64,000 nt of DNA, taken from contig JAKSSF010000005.1 in NCBI GenBank assembly GCA_024403235.1, positions 1 through 64,000 of the forward strand. Reading direction: 5' to 3'. Of the stretch, positions 22,773 to 30,572 are shown piece by piece. The stretch is from Lachnospiraceae bacterium. GTDB taxonomy: Bacteria; Bacillota; Clostridia; Lachnospirales; Lachnospiraceae. The notes under the pieces were generated by a model that worked only from the letters and a program-made list of their open reading frames with translations, searched no databases and had not been told where the DNA came from. Position 1 is the stretch's first letter. Each line of letters opens with the position of its first letter. The translations under genes were made by a program, and so were the position numbers.

Positions 22773-24272
22773 TTGAAAGCATTATACCAACAGATAAAAC
22801 AGAATCAGGATGTACGAAAGAGCCTAAGTCAGTTTCGGGAAAAAATCAAATCTACCGGAGAACTGGAAAAGGCCCAGGCACTTTGGAAAGAGGACGGACA
22901 GTGCTTGCAGGAACTGTTAAGGGCAGAAGATGCCAAAACCAGGAAAAATGCAGCCCTTTTGATTGGGGATTTGAAGCGCCAGGATTTGTTGTCTGCCCTT
23001 TGGTCTGCCTATGAAAAGGAAACCACTCTTTTTGTAAAAAGTGCATACCTTGTTGCCATGGAAAATCTGAATATAACAGACTATAAGACAAGCATAAAAA
23101 ATAGAAAAGAAGAACTGGAAAGCAGTATCCCCAAAGAAGAGGAAGCAAAGCATTTTTATGAAGAACTTTCTGCGTTGGAGGGGTTGTATGTAAAGCTGTT
23201 TGGACGAACCCATCACACCTTTACCGGGTATGGAAAAGCATACGATATTCTCCTGTTGGGAAATCGTAGACAGTTGCCTGCCCTGTTGGAACAACTAAAG
23301 GCGGAAGAAACCATACAAACCTATGACGCCAAAGTACTCTCTGCAGGTATTCGTTTACCTAACGCCCAGATTAAAACGCTGCAGGAAATCCGTACCTGGA
23401 GTGAAATGTTGTTTTTAGTGCCGGGTATGAAGACTGTGGCCGCAGATCCCATGCAGGCGGCAGAAAAAATTTTACAGTCCGGATTGGCAGAATTTTTAGA
23501 AAAAAATCATAAAGAACCGGGACCATTTTATTTTCGAGTGGAATACAAATCCAAGCAGGAGGGAAAAGAAAAGAATGCTTTCTTAAAAAAACTCTCCGCT
23601 GCTTTGGAAAAAGGCTCTAAGCGAAATTGGATCTGTTCCCCTGCGGACTATGAATGGGAGCTTCGACTGGTAGAAACAAAAAACGGAAGCTTAAATGCCA
23701 TGGTAAAACTTGGTACCCTGGAAGATACCAGGTTTTCCTATCGCAAAGAATATTTACCGGTTAGTATTAAGCCTGTAACGGCAGCACTTTTGGTAGAACT
23801 TGCCAAAGAATATATGGCAGAATCTGCGCAGGTGTTAGATCCCTTTTGTGGCGTAGGTACCATGCTTATTGAAAGGCAAAAAAGAATCCCTGCCAATACT
23901 TCTTATGGATTGGATACCCTGGGGCTTGCCATAGAAAAGGCAAAGGAAAATACAGAGGCAGCAGGACAGATTGTGCACTTCATCAATCGAAACTTTTTTG
24001 ATTTTACCCATGAATATCTTTTTGATGAAATCTTCACCAATATGCCTTTTGCCCAGGGAAAGACAACACCTTTAGATATTTATCAGCTGTATGAAAAATT
24101 CTGGGGAAAGGCCGCGACCCATCTGGTGCCGGGAGGCAAAGTCATTCTCTATACGCACAACAAAGAGCATGGAGACAAATTGGCGCCTTTAGAAGGATTT
24201 TCCAAATTACAGGAATGGACTATTCACAGCAAAGAAGGCACCTATTTACAGGTATGGGAAAAAATGAAATAG
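22773..24272 (+). CDS. SAM-dependent methyltransferase, RlmL/Trm11-like
   Basis: A 499-residue protein with a TTG start behind AGAGGA, which overlaps the spoVT stop codon. The N-terminal helical part (1-130) looks like HEAT-type repeats. The catalytic domain lies at about 320-480 with the SAM-binding motif VLDPFCGVGTMLIE (about residue 352) and the substrate motif NMPF in place of the usual NPPY. This pattern belongs to N2-guanine RNA methyltransferases of the RlmL/Trm11 group, which usually carry a THUMP domain; the middle region may be a degenerate one. The RNA target is unknown, and the odd NMPF motif leaves room for another substrate. Confidence 0.78.
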   Translation: MKALYQQIKQNQDVRKSLSQFREKIKSTGELEKAQALWKEDGQCLQELLRAEDAKTRKNAALLIGDLKRQDLLSALWSAYEKETTLFVKSAYLVAMENLNITDYKTSIKNRKEELESSIPKEEEAKHFYEELSALEGLYVKLFGRTHHTFTGYGKAYDILLLGNRRQLPALLEQLKAEETIQTYDAKVLSAGIRLPNAQIKTLQEIRTWSEMLFLVPGMKTVAADPMQAAEKILQSGLAEFLEKNHKEPGPFYFRVEYKSKQEGKEKNAFLKKLSAALEKGSKRNWICSPADYEWELRLVETKNGSLNAMVKLGTLEDTRFSYRKEYLPVSIKPVTAALLVELAKEYMAESAQVLDPFCGVGTMLIERQKRIPANTSYGLDTLGLAIEKAKENTEAAGQIVHFINRNFFDFTHEYLFDEIFTNMPFAQGKTTPLDIYQLYEKFWGKAATHLVPGGKVILYTHNKEHGDKLAPLEGFSKLQEWTIHSKEGTYLQVWEKMK

Positions 24273-24302
24273 AATATGTCAAACAAAAATGAGACAAATT
24301 AA

Positions 24303-24334
24303 CAAAAGCTTGCAATTTCTTGCAAGCTTTTGTT
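24303..24334. terminator. bidirectional terminator
   Basis: A perfect 13-base stem (24303-24315 with 24320-24332) and a four-base loop between two convergent genes. The stem carries A/T runs at its ends, so it can serve either strand. Confidence 0.8.
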
Positions 24335-24358
24335 GCTATATAAGATATGTTTTATGTC

Positions 24359-25228
24359 TTATTTGTAAGGATCTTTACAATCTAAGAATACCATAGCGAT
24401 ACAGCCACGACCGGTATGCGCACCGATGGCACAACCCATGGTAGAAATAAAGGTATCGGTAATACCAAGACTTTCTGTAGCATGACTTACTAAGAAGTCC
24501 AGACTTTCCGGATCTTCTGCATGCACGAAGCCAACAGTCTGGGTATCCATATCTACGCCATGCTCTTTGGCATAATCAATTAAGGTTTTCATGGCTTTTT
24601 TACGCCCACGAACTGTTCGCAGAACTTCCAAAGCACCGTTTTCATCTACTGTAATAATGGGCTTCATATCTAAGGTCTCTGCTAAGGTGCCTTTGAACTT
24701 AGAAAGGCGACCGCCCTTTACCAAATACGCCAGAGTATTTACGGTAACAATATGTTTGATGTGTCCCCGATAGAATTCAGCAGCTTCAATAATCTGCTCC
24801 TTGGTAGCACCCTTTGCCTGATACTCTAATAAAAGCTTTACCAATAAACCAAAGCCCAAGGAAGCACATTTGCTGTCCACAATGGTCAAATCAAAATCCG
24901 GATAGTCTTCCAGAATATTTTGTTTCGCAATATTGGCTGCATTGAAGGTACCTGCAATACCGGTGGAGAAGCAGATATAAATCACGGTTTCTCCTTTTTG
25001 TGCATAGGGTAAAAAGGCTTCTTCGAACATAGCAGGATTAATATGATAGGTCTTAATATCTCTGCTGGTATCATCTAATATTTTATAAAAATCTTCTGTA
25101 AAAATTGTTTTACCATCCAGGTAGTCTACATTGTCAATGACTACCGGAGTAGGAATTACGTGTAGATTATGTTCTTCAATGTAAGAACGAGGTAAATCTG
25201 TTGCAGAATCTGTAATAATTGTATACAA
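24359..25228 (-). CDS. DegV family fatty-acid-binding protein
   Basis: A 289-residue protein read leftwards. The TTG at 25228 is chosen because AAGGAG lies seven bases upstream and the protein then begins in the family manner (YTIITDSATDLP); a TTG seven codons upstream overlaps the ribosome site. Residues FSTGIAGTFNAA (about 85-96) and the late IGAHTGRGCIAMVF segment match the lipid-binding DegV (FakB-like) fold. Family members bind a fatty acid and present it to the FakA kinase; fakA is not in this window. Confidence 0.92.
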   Translation of the reverse strand: MYTIITDSATDLPRSYIEEHNLHVIPTPVVIDNVDYLDGKTIFTEDFYKILDDTSRDIKTYHINPAMFEEAFLPYAQKGETVIYICFSTGIAGTFNAANIAKQNILEDYPDFDLTIVDSKCASLGFGLLVKLLLEYQAKGATKEQIIEAAEFYRGHIKHIVTVNTLAYLVKGGRLSKFKGTLAETLDMKPIITVDENGALEVLRTVRGRKKAMKTLIDYAKEHGVDMDTQTVGFVHAEDPESLDFLVSHATESLGITDTFISTMGCAIGAHTGRGCIAMVFLDCKDPYK

Positions 25229-25410
25229 TGCTTTTCTCCTTTTTTCCAAATTCTATCTTAACATTATACCATTATTGTTTATAAAAATCTTCTGTTTCTT
25301 TTCTTAAAATTTCCTAAATTCTTAGGAATTTTTTGGGAAATGACTTGTTTTTTGAAAAAAGAGTGGGAAGATTATCCTATGCAACATGACGAAAGAAAGG
25401 AGGCAATCCA

Positions 25411-26988
25411 ATGGATCATCCCCATAAAAATAAACAATCAAAAATAGGCTCCGGTAGTGTGGGACGGGTCACCTTTGTAGGAATATCTGTACTGTTACAG
25501 GTAGTATGGATTGTACTTGGCATTGTCAGGTTACAACGCATCTATGCGCCCCTTTCTTTACTGATAGAAATAAGTGCCTTTATTCTGGTTTTGGCCCTGT
25601 ACAGTAACCCCAAAAACAATGCCCTGAAAATGCCTTGGATTATGTTGATTTTGACATTCCCTTTGCTGGGAGTAAGTTTATATTTCCTTTTGGGACGCTC
25701 CGGCTTAAACCACAGAGTCAAGAAACGATATGGGCAGATTAAGGAAACCTTATGGAAAAATTTGTCTGGAGAAGAATCCTTTCTTTCTGAAGAAAATGTG
25801 CAAAAATCCACGGCTTACGGCTCCTTTTATTACCTCCAAAAGTATGAAAAGTATCCCCTATATAAGCATACAAAAGTGACCTTTTTCGGGCAGGCGGAAG
25901 AAGGCTTTTTACAACAAATAGAGGATATGAAACAGGCAAAAGAGTTTATCTTTTTGGAATATCACGCCATTGAGGATGGCGAAAGCTTTGGCAAAATGAA
26001 AGCCATTTTGGAACAAAAGGTGAAAGAGGGGGTAGAAGTTAGAATTCTCTATGATGATGTAGGCAGTATGGGATTTTTGACCCCTGCCTTTGTACTTCGT
26101 ATGAAGAAAGCCGGCGTGGATTGCCGCATTTTTAATCCTGTGATTCCATTTTTGAAGATGTTTATGAATCATCGGGATCATCGTAAAATTACAGTTATTG
26201 ATGGGAAAGTTGGGTATACCGGTGGTTATAATCTGGCAGAAGAATATTTTAATAAAGTGCACCCCTATGGTCATTGGAAGGATACCGGTATCCGTTTAGA
26301 AGGGGAAGCAGTCAATTCTTTTACAGCCCTTTTTCTGGAACTGTGGAATGTGGCAAGAGAAACCGACCAGATTTGCAGTCCCGGATTTTATCAAAAATAC
26401 TTCCCCAAGAGACAGGAAACTACAAAAGAAGTATGGGAGCAAGGCTTTGTGCAGCCCTTTGGTTGTAGTCCTTTAGATGGAGAACGAACGGGCGAGAATG
26501 CCTATTTGAATTTGGTGAAGACAGCCAAATCTTATGTTCATATCACAACGCCCTATTTGATGATTACGGATGAAATGAGTAAGGAACTGGAACTGGCAGT
26601 CAAAAGAGGCGTGGAAGTCATCTTGGTAACACCTGGCATTCCGGATAAAAAACTGGTGAATCGCATCACTAAGTCCTATTATCATGGATTGGCCAAGTCA
26701 GGAGTACGGATTTTTGAATATACGCCTGGATTTTTGCATGCCAAGGAAGTCATTTGTGATGGGAATATGGCCATTATTGGTACCATAAATTTAGATTATC
26801 GCAGTCTTTATCTGCATTTTGAAAATGGAGTGTTGCTGGCGGAGTTGGAAGAAATCCAAAAAATGGAGGAGGATTTTCAGGCAATCTTGCAAATTAGTAA
26901 TGAAGTAACACAAAAATATCAAACGCCCAGACGTCTATGGGTAAGGATGTGGTATAGCATATTCCGTTTAATCGCTCCTTTATTATAA
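25411..26988 (+). CDS. cls: cardiolipin synthase
   Basis: A 525-residue membrane enzyme that joins two phosphatidylglycerols into cardiolipin. Three N-terminal hydrophobic segments (about 18-38, 45-62, 74-92) are followed by two phospholipase-D domains. The catalytic HKD motifs read HRDHRKITVIDG (about residue 253) and HAKEVICDGN (about 447), each followed by a GGYN or GTINLD element. GAAAGGAGG precedes the ATG. It stands alone; a weak stem (AATTTCCTAA with TTAGGAATT) lies in its leader region around 25306-25332. Confidence 0.95.
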   Translation: MDHPHKNKQSKIGSGSVGRVTFVGISVLLQVVWIVLGIVRLQRIYAPLSLLIEISAFILVLALYSNPKNNALKMPWIMLILTFPLLGVSLYFLLGRSGLNHRVKKRYGQIKETLWKNLSGEESFLSEENVQKSTAYGSFYYLQKYEKYPLYKHTKVTFFGQAEEGFLQQIEDMKQAKEFIFLEYHAIEDGESFGKMKAILEQKVKEGVEVRILYDDVGSMGFLTPAFVLRMKKAGVDCRIFNPVIPFLKMFMNHRDHRKITVIDGKVGYTGGYNLAEEYFNKVHPYGHWKDTGIRLEGEAVNSFTALFLELWNVARETDQICSPGFYQKYFPKRQETTKEVWEQGFVQPFGCSPLDGERTGENAYLNLVKTAKSYVHITTPYLMITDEMSKELELAVKRGVEVILVTPGIPDKKLVNRITKSYYHGLAKSGVRIFEYTPGFLHAKEVICDGNMAIIGTINLDYRSLYLHFENGVLLAELEEIQKMEEDFQAILQISNEVTQKYQTPRRLWVRMWYSIFRLIAPLL

Positions 26989-26993
26989 AAAAC

Positions 26994-27022
26994 TTGACAA
27001 AAAATCGGCTTAGGTGTAGCAT
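26994..27022 (+). promoter_or_regulatory. promoter of the ileS T-box leader
   Basis: TTGACA (26994-26999) and TAGCAT (27017-27022) with a 17-base spacer, just before the T-box RNA. Confidence 0.5.
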
Positions 27023-27029
27023 ATCATAG

Positions 27030-27263
27030 CAATGCAATGACGAAGACAGTACTTTGTTTTTGAAACCTACAGCGAGTCGGGAAGGGTGTAAGCCCGATGG
27101 GAGTAGAAGCAGATAGGAAAATCACTTCTGAGCAGCCAGCTGAAATGTAGTAAGCCAGGCCGGTTCTCTACCGTTATCCGGAGAGCGTATATACAAGATA
27201 TGTACGATGTAATTGGTGGTATAACGAGTATTGCCTCGTCCTCTTACAGGACGGGGTTTTTTT
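27030..27263 (+). promoter_or_regulatory. T-box riboswitch (tRNA-Ile) with terminator
   Basis: A leader of about 235 bases upstream of ileS. The ATC at 27121-27123 followed by ACTTCTGAG fits an isoleucine specifier codon in the stem I specifier loop. The T-box core is TTGGTGGTATAACGAG (27213-27228). The terminator pairs 27234-27242 with 27248-27256 around a five-base loop and is followed by seven T. Uncharged tRNA-Ile would stabilise the antiterminator and permit ileS transcription. Confidence 0.92.
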
Positions 27264-27279
27264 ATTGAAATTCAATAAA

Positions 27280-27367
27280 AATGCCTCCGGCAGGATGCGA
27301 CCCGCGCGGAGAGGTAGTTGCACTGACGTGCCCGCACGGGCGCGCAAAGAGCGTAGAACGCTCTTTG
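27280..27367. repeat. GC-rich intergenic segment with hairpin, candidate dispersed repeat
   Basis: Between the T-box terminator and the ileS ribosome site is a GC-rich stretch in an otherwise AT-rich intergenic region. It contains CGCGCGG and GCCCGC-type runs and ends with a perfect hairpin (27345-27353 with 27359-27367, loop TAGAA) followed by TTCTTT. It does not belong to the T-box fold. It resembles the short dispersed GC-rich repeats I recall from Lachnospiraceae genomes; copy number is not visible here. Confidence 0.45.
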
Positions 27368-27401
27368 TTCTTTATTTCAACAAAATAAGAAAGGATAAGT
27401 T

Positions 27402-30400
27402 ATGTATCAAAAAGTCGACAACACCCTAAACTTTGTGGACAGAGAAAAAGAAACCTTAAAGTTTTGGCAGGAAAACAACATTTTTGAAAAAAGTATGGAT
27501 AGCCGTAAGGAAGGTCCTACCTATACTTTTTATGACGGACCTCCTACAGCCAATGGAAAGCCTCATATTGGCCATGTCCTGACCCGTGTTATCAAGGATA
27601 TGATTCCCAGATACCGTACCATGAAAGGCTATATGGTACCTAGAAAAGCTGGCTGGGATACCCACGGGCTTCCGGTAGAATTGGAAGTAGAAAAACTTCT
27701 TGGCTTAGATGGGAAAGAGCAGATTGAAGAATATGGTTTGGATCCTTTCATTACAAAATGTAAGGAAAGTGTTTGGAAATACAAAGGCATGTGGGAAGAT
27801 TTCTCAGGCACCGTTGGTTTCTGGGCAGATATGGATAACCCTTACGTAACCTATCATGACAATTTTATTGAGTCTGAATGGTGGGCGTTAAAAGAAATTT
27901 GGAAGAAAGGTTTGTTATACAAAGGCTTTAAGATTGTACCTTACTGTCCTCGTTGTGGTACCCCTCTTTCTTCTCACGAAGTAGCCCAGGGATATAAAGC
28001 TGTAAAAGAACGCTCTGCAGTAGTGCGTTTTAAGGTGGTTGGGGAAGATGCTTACTTCTTAGCATGGACCACCACGCCTTGGACTTTACCGAGTAATACC
28101 GCTCTTTGTGTTAATCCGGAAGAGACCTACTGCAAGGTAAAGGCGGCAGATGGGTATACCTATTATATGGCAAAGGCTCTGCTGGATCAGGTGCTTGGTA
28201 AATTGGGTGAAGAAGGTAAAGCTGCTTACGAAGTATTAGAGACCTATGTAGGTAAGGATTTAGAGAATAAGGAATATGAGCCTTTATTTGCCTGTGCTGG
28301 TACAGTAGCAGAAAAACAGCATAAGAAAGCCCATTTTGTAACTTGTGACAGCTATGTCACCATGTCAGATGGTACCGGTATCGTACACATTGCGCCTGCC
28401 TTTGGTGAGGACGATGCTCGTGTTGGTCGTACTTACGATTTACCTTTCATTCAGTTCGTGGATGGAAAAGGTAATATGACAGAGGATACTCCTTATGCCG
28501 GCAAGTTTGTAAAAGACGCAGATAAAGACATTTTGGTAGATCTGGACAAAGAAGGAAAGCTTTTCGACGCGCCTAAATTTGAACATGATTATCCATTCTG
28601 CTGGAGATGTGATACTCCACTGATTTACTATGCAAGAGAATCCTGGTTCATCAAAATGACAGCAGTAAGAGATGATCTGGTTCGTAATAATAAAACTGTT
28701 AACTGGATTCCGGAATCTATCGGGGAAGGTCGTTTCGGTAACTGGTTAGAGAATATTCAGGACTGGGGTATTTCCAGAAACAGATATTGGGGTACACCTT
28801 TGAATATCTGGGAATGTGAAGACTGTGGTCATCAGGAAGCCATCGGTTCCAGAGAAGATTTGGAAAAACTAAGTGGAAATGAAGCTGCTAAAACAGTAGA
28901 GTTACACAGACCATACATTGATGAGATTACCTGCACCTGTCCAAAGTGTGGTAAGACCATGAAGCGTGTGCCGGAAGTAATTGACTGTTGGTTTGATTCA
29001 GGGGCTATGCCTTTTGCACAGCATCATTATCCATTTGAAAATAAAGAATTGTTTGAGAGCCAGTTCCCTGCACAGTTTATTTCTGAAGCAGTGGATCAGA
29101 CCAGAGGCTGGTTCTATTCCTTAATGGCAGAATCTACTTTACTTTTTAACAAATCTCCTTTTGAGAATGTTATTGTATTAGGCCATGTACAGGATGAAAA
29201 CGGACAGAAGATGAGTAAGTCCAAAGGCAATGCAGTAGATCCCTTTGATGCATTGGCTACTTACGGTGCAGATGCCATCCGTTGGTATTTCTACATCAAT
29301 TCCGCACCTTGGTTACCAAACCGTTTCCATGGTAAGGCAGTGCAGGAAGGACAGAGAAAATTCTTAGGCACTCTTTGGAATACCTATGCATTCTTCATTC
29401 TCTATGCGAACATTGATGGTTTTGATGCTACCAAGTATAGCTTAGAATATGACAAACTGCCTGTTATGGATAAGTGGCTATTGTCTAAGTTAAATACAGC
29501 TATTGAAGAAGTAGATAACAATTTAAACAACTATCGTATTCCGGAAGCAGCCAGAGTACTGGATAATTTTGTGGATGAAATGAGTAACTGGTATGTACGC
29601 CGTTGTAGAGAACGTTTCTGGGCAAAGGGTATGGAACAGGATAAGATCAATGCTTATATGACCTTATATACTGCTTTGGTAGAAATCTCTAAGGCAGCAG
29701 CACCTATGGTTCCTTTCATGACAGAGGAAATTTACCAGAATATGGTAAGAAGCCTGGATAAGAGTGCACCGGAATCTATTCATTTATGTGATTTCCCTGT
29801 AGCAAATAAAGCATGGGTAGACAAGAAGCTGGAAGACAGCATGGAAGAGGCTTTGAATATTGTAGTTATGGGCCGTGCAGCTCGTAATACGGCCAATATC
29901 AAAAACCGTCAGCCAATAGGTACTATGTATGTAAAAGCTGCTGCAGTTTTAGATGAGTATTTCAAGGCAATTATTGAAGATGAATTGAATGTAAAGGAAG
30001 TTCTTTTCAAAGAAGATATTAGTGATTTAACCAGCTATAGCTTCAAGCCACAGCTTCGTACCGTAGGACCTAAATATGGCAAACAGCTTGGTGGCATTAA
30101 GAAGTATTTGGAAGAAGTAGATGGTACAGAGGCTATGAAGCAGTTAAAAGCAGAACGTGCTTTGAAGTTTATGGTAGGAGATGCGGAAGTAGCTCTTACA
30201 GAAGAAGACCTTTTGATAGATGTGGCACAGAAAGCCGGCTTTGTAACAGAAGCAGACAGAGACACAACTGTGGTACTGGATACCAACCTTTCAGACGCTT
30301 TATTAGAGGAAGGCTTTGTATACGAAGTAATCAGCAAAATCCAGACCATGCGTAAAGAAGCTGACTTTGAGGTAATGGACCATATCAAAGTTTCCATTAG

Positions 30401-30563
30401 TGGAAATGAAAAAGTAGAAAACATTGTGAAGAACAATGAAGCAACCATTGGTGGCAAAGTATTAGCAGATACTTTTGTATATACAGAAGAGGGAACTACA
30501 AAGAAACAGTGGAATGTTAACGGGGAAAATGTTACTATAGGAGTTACTTGTGTAACAGTATAG
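27402..30563 (+). CDS. ileS: isoleucyl-tRNA synthetase, eukaryote-like type 2
   Basis: A 1053-residue class-I synthetase charging tRNA-Ile. The HIGH motif is at residues 55-58 (PHIGH) and KMSKS at 603-607. A CP1 editing domain with the TTPWTLPSN motif lies near 225, and two Cys pairs of CPRCG and CEDCG/CPKCG type are inserted. It lacks the C-terminal zinc finger of the common bacterial type 1 enzyme and has the longer C-terminal region of type 2, the class often less sensitive to mupirocin (family knowledge, not tested here). AGAAAGGA precedes the ATG. It is controlled by the upstream T-box. Confidence 0.96.
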   Translation: MYQKVDNTLNFVDREKETLKFWQENNIFEKSMDSRKEGPTYTFYDGPPTANGKPHIGHVLTRVIKDMIPRYRTMKGYMVPRKAGWDTHGLPVELEVEKLLGLDGKEQIEEYGLDPFITKCKESVWKYKGMWEDFSGTVGFWADMDNPYVTYHDNFIESEWWALKEIWKKGLLYKGFKIVPYCPRCGTPLSSHEVAQGYKAVKERSAVVRFKVVGEDAYFLAWTTTPWTLPSNTALCVNPEETYCKVKAADGYTYYMAKALLDQVLGKLGEEGKAAYEVLETYVGKDLENKEYEPLFACAGTVAEKQHKKAHFVTCDSYVTMSDGTGIVHIAPAFGEDDARVGRTYDLPFIQFVDGKGNMTEDTPYAGKFVKDADKDILVDLDKEGKLFDAPKFEHDYPFCWRCDTPLIYYARESWFIKMTAVRDDLVRNNKTVNWIPESIGEGRFGNWLENIQDWGISRNRYWGTPLNIWECEDCGHQEAIGSREDLEKLSGNEAAKTVELHRPYIDEITCTCPKCGKTMKRVPEVIDCWFDSGAMPFAQHHYPFENKELFESQFPAQFISEAVDQTRGWFYSLMAESTLLFNKSPFENVIVLGHVQDENGQKMSKSKGNAVDPFDALATYGADAIRWYFYINSAPWLPNRFHGKAVQEGQRKFLGTLWNTYAFFILYANIDGFDATKYSLEYDKLPVMDKWLLSKLNTAIEEVDNNLNNYRIPEAARVLDNFVDEMSNWYVRRCRERFWAKGMEQDKINAYMTLYTALVEISKAAAPMVPFMTEEIYQNMVRSLDKSAPESIHLCDFPVANKAWVDKKLEDSMEEALNIVVMGRAARNTANIKNRQPIGTMYVKAAAVLDEYFKAIIEDELNVKEVLFKEDISDLTSYSFKPQLRTVGPKYGKQLGGIKKYLEEVDGTEAMKQLKAERALKFMVGDAEVALTEEDLLIDVAQKAGFVTEADRDTTVVLDTNLSDALLEEGFVYEVISKIQTMRKEADFEVMDHIKVSISGNEKVENIVKNNEATIGGKVLADTFVYTEEGTTKKQWNVNGENVTIGVTCVTV

Positions 30564-30572
30564 GAGGAGAAG

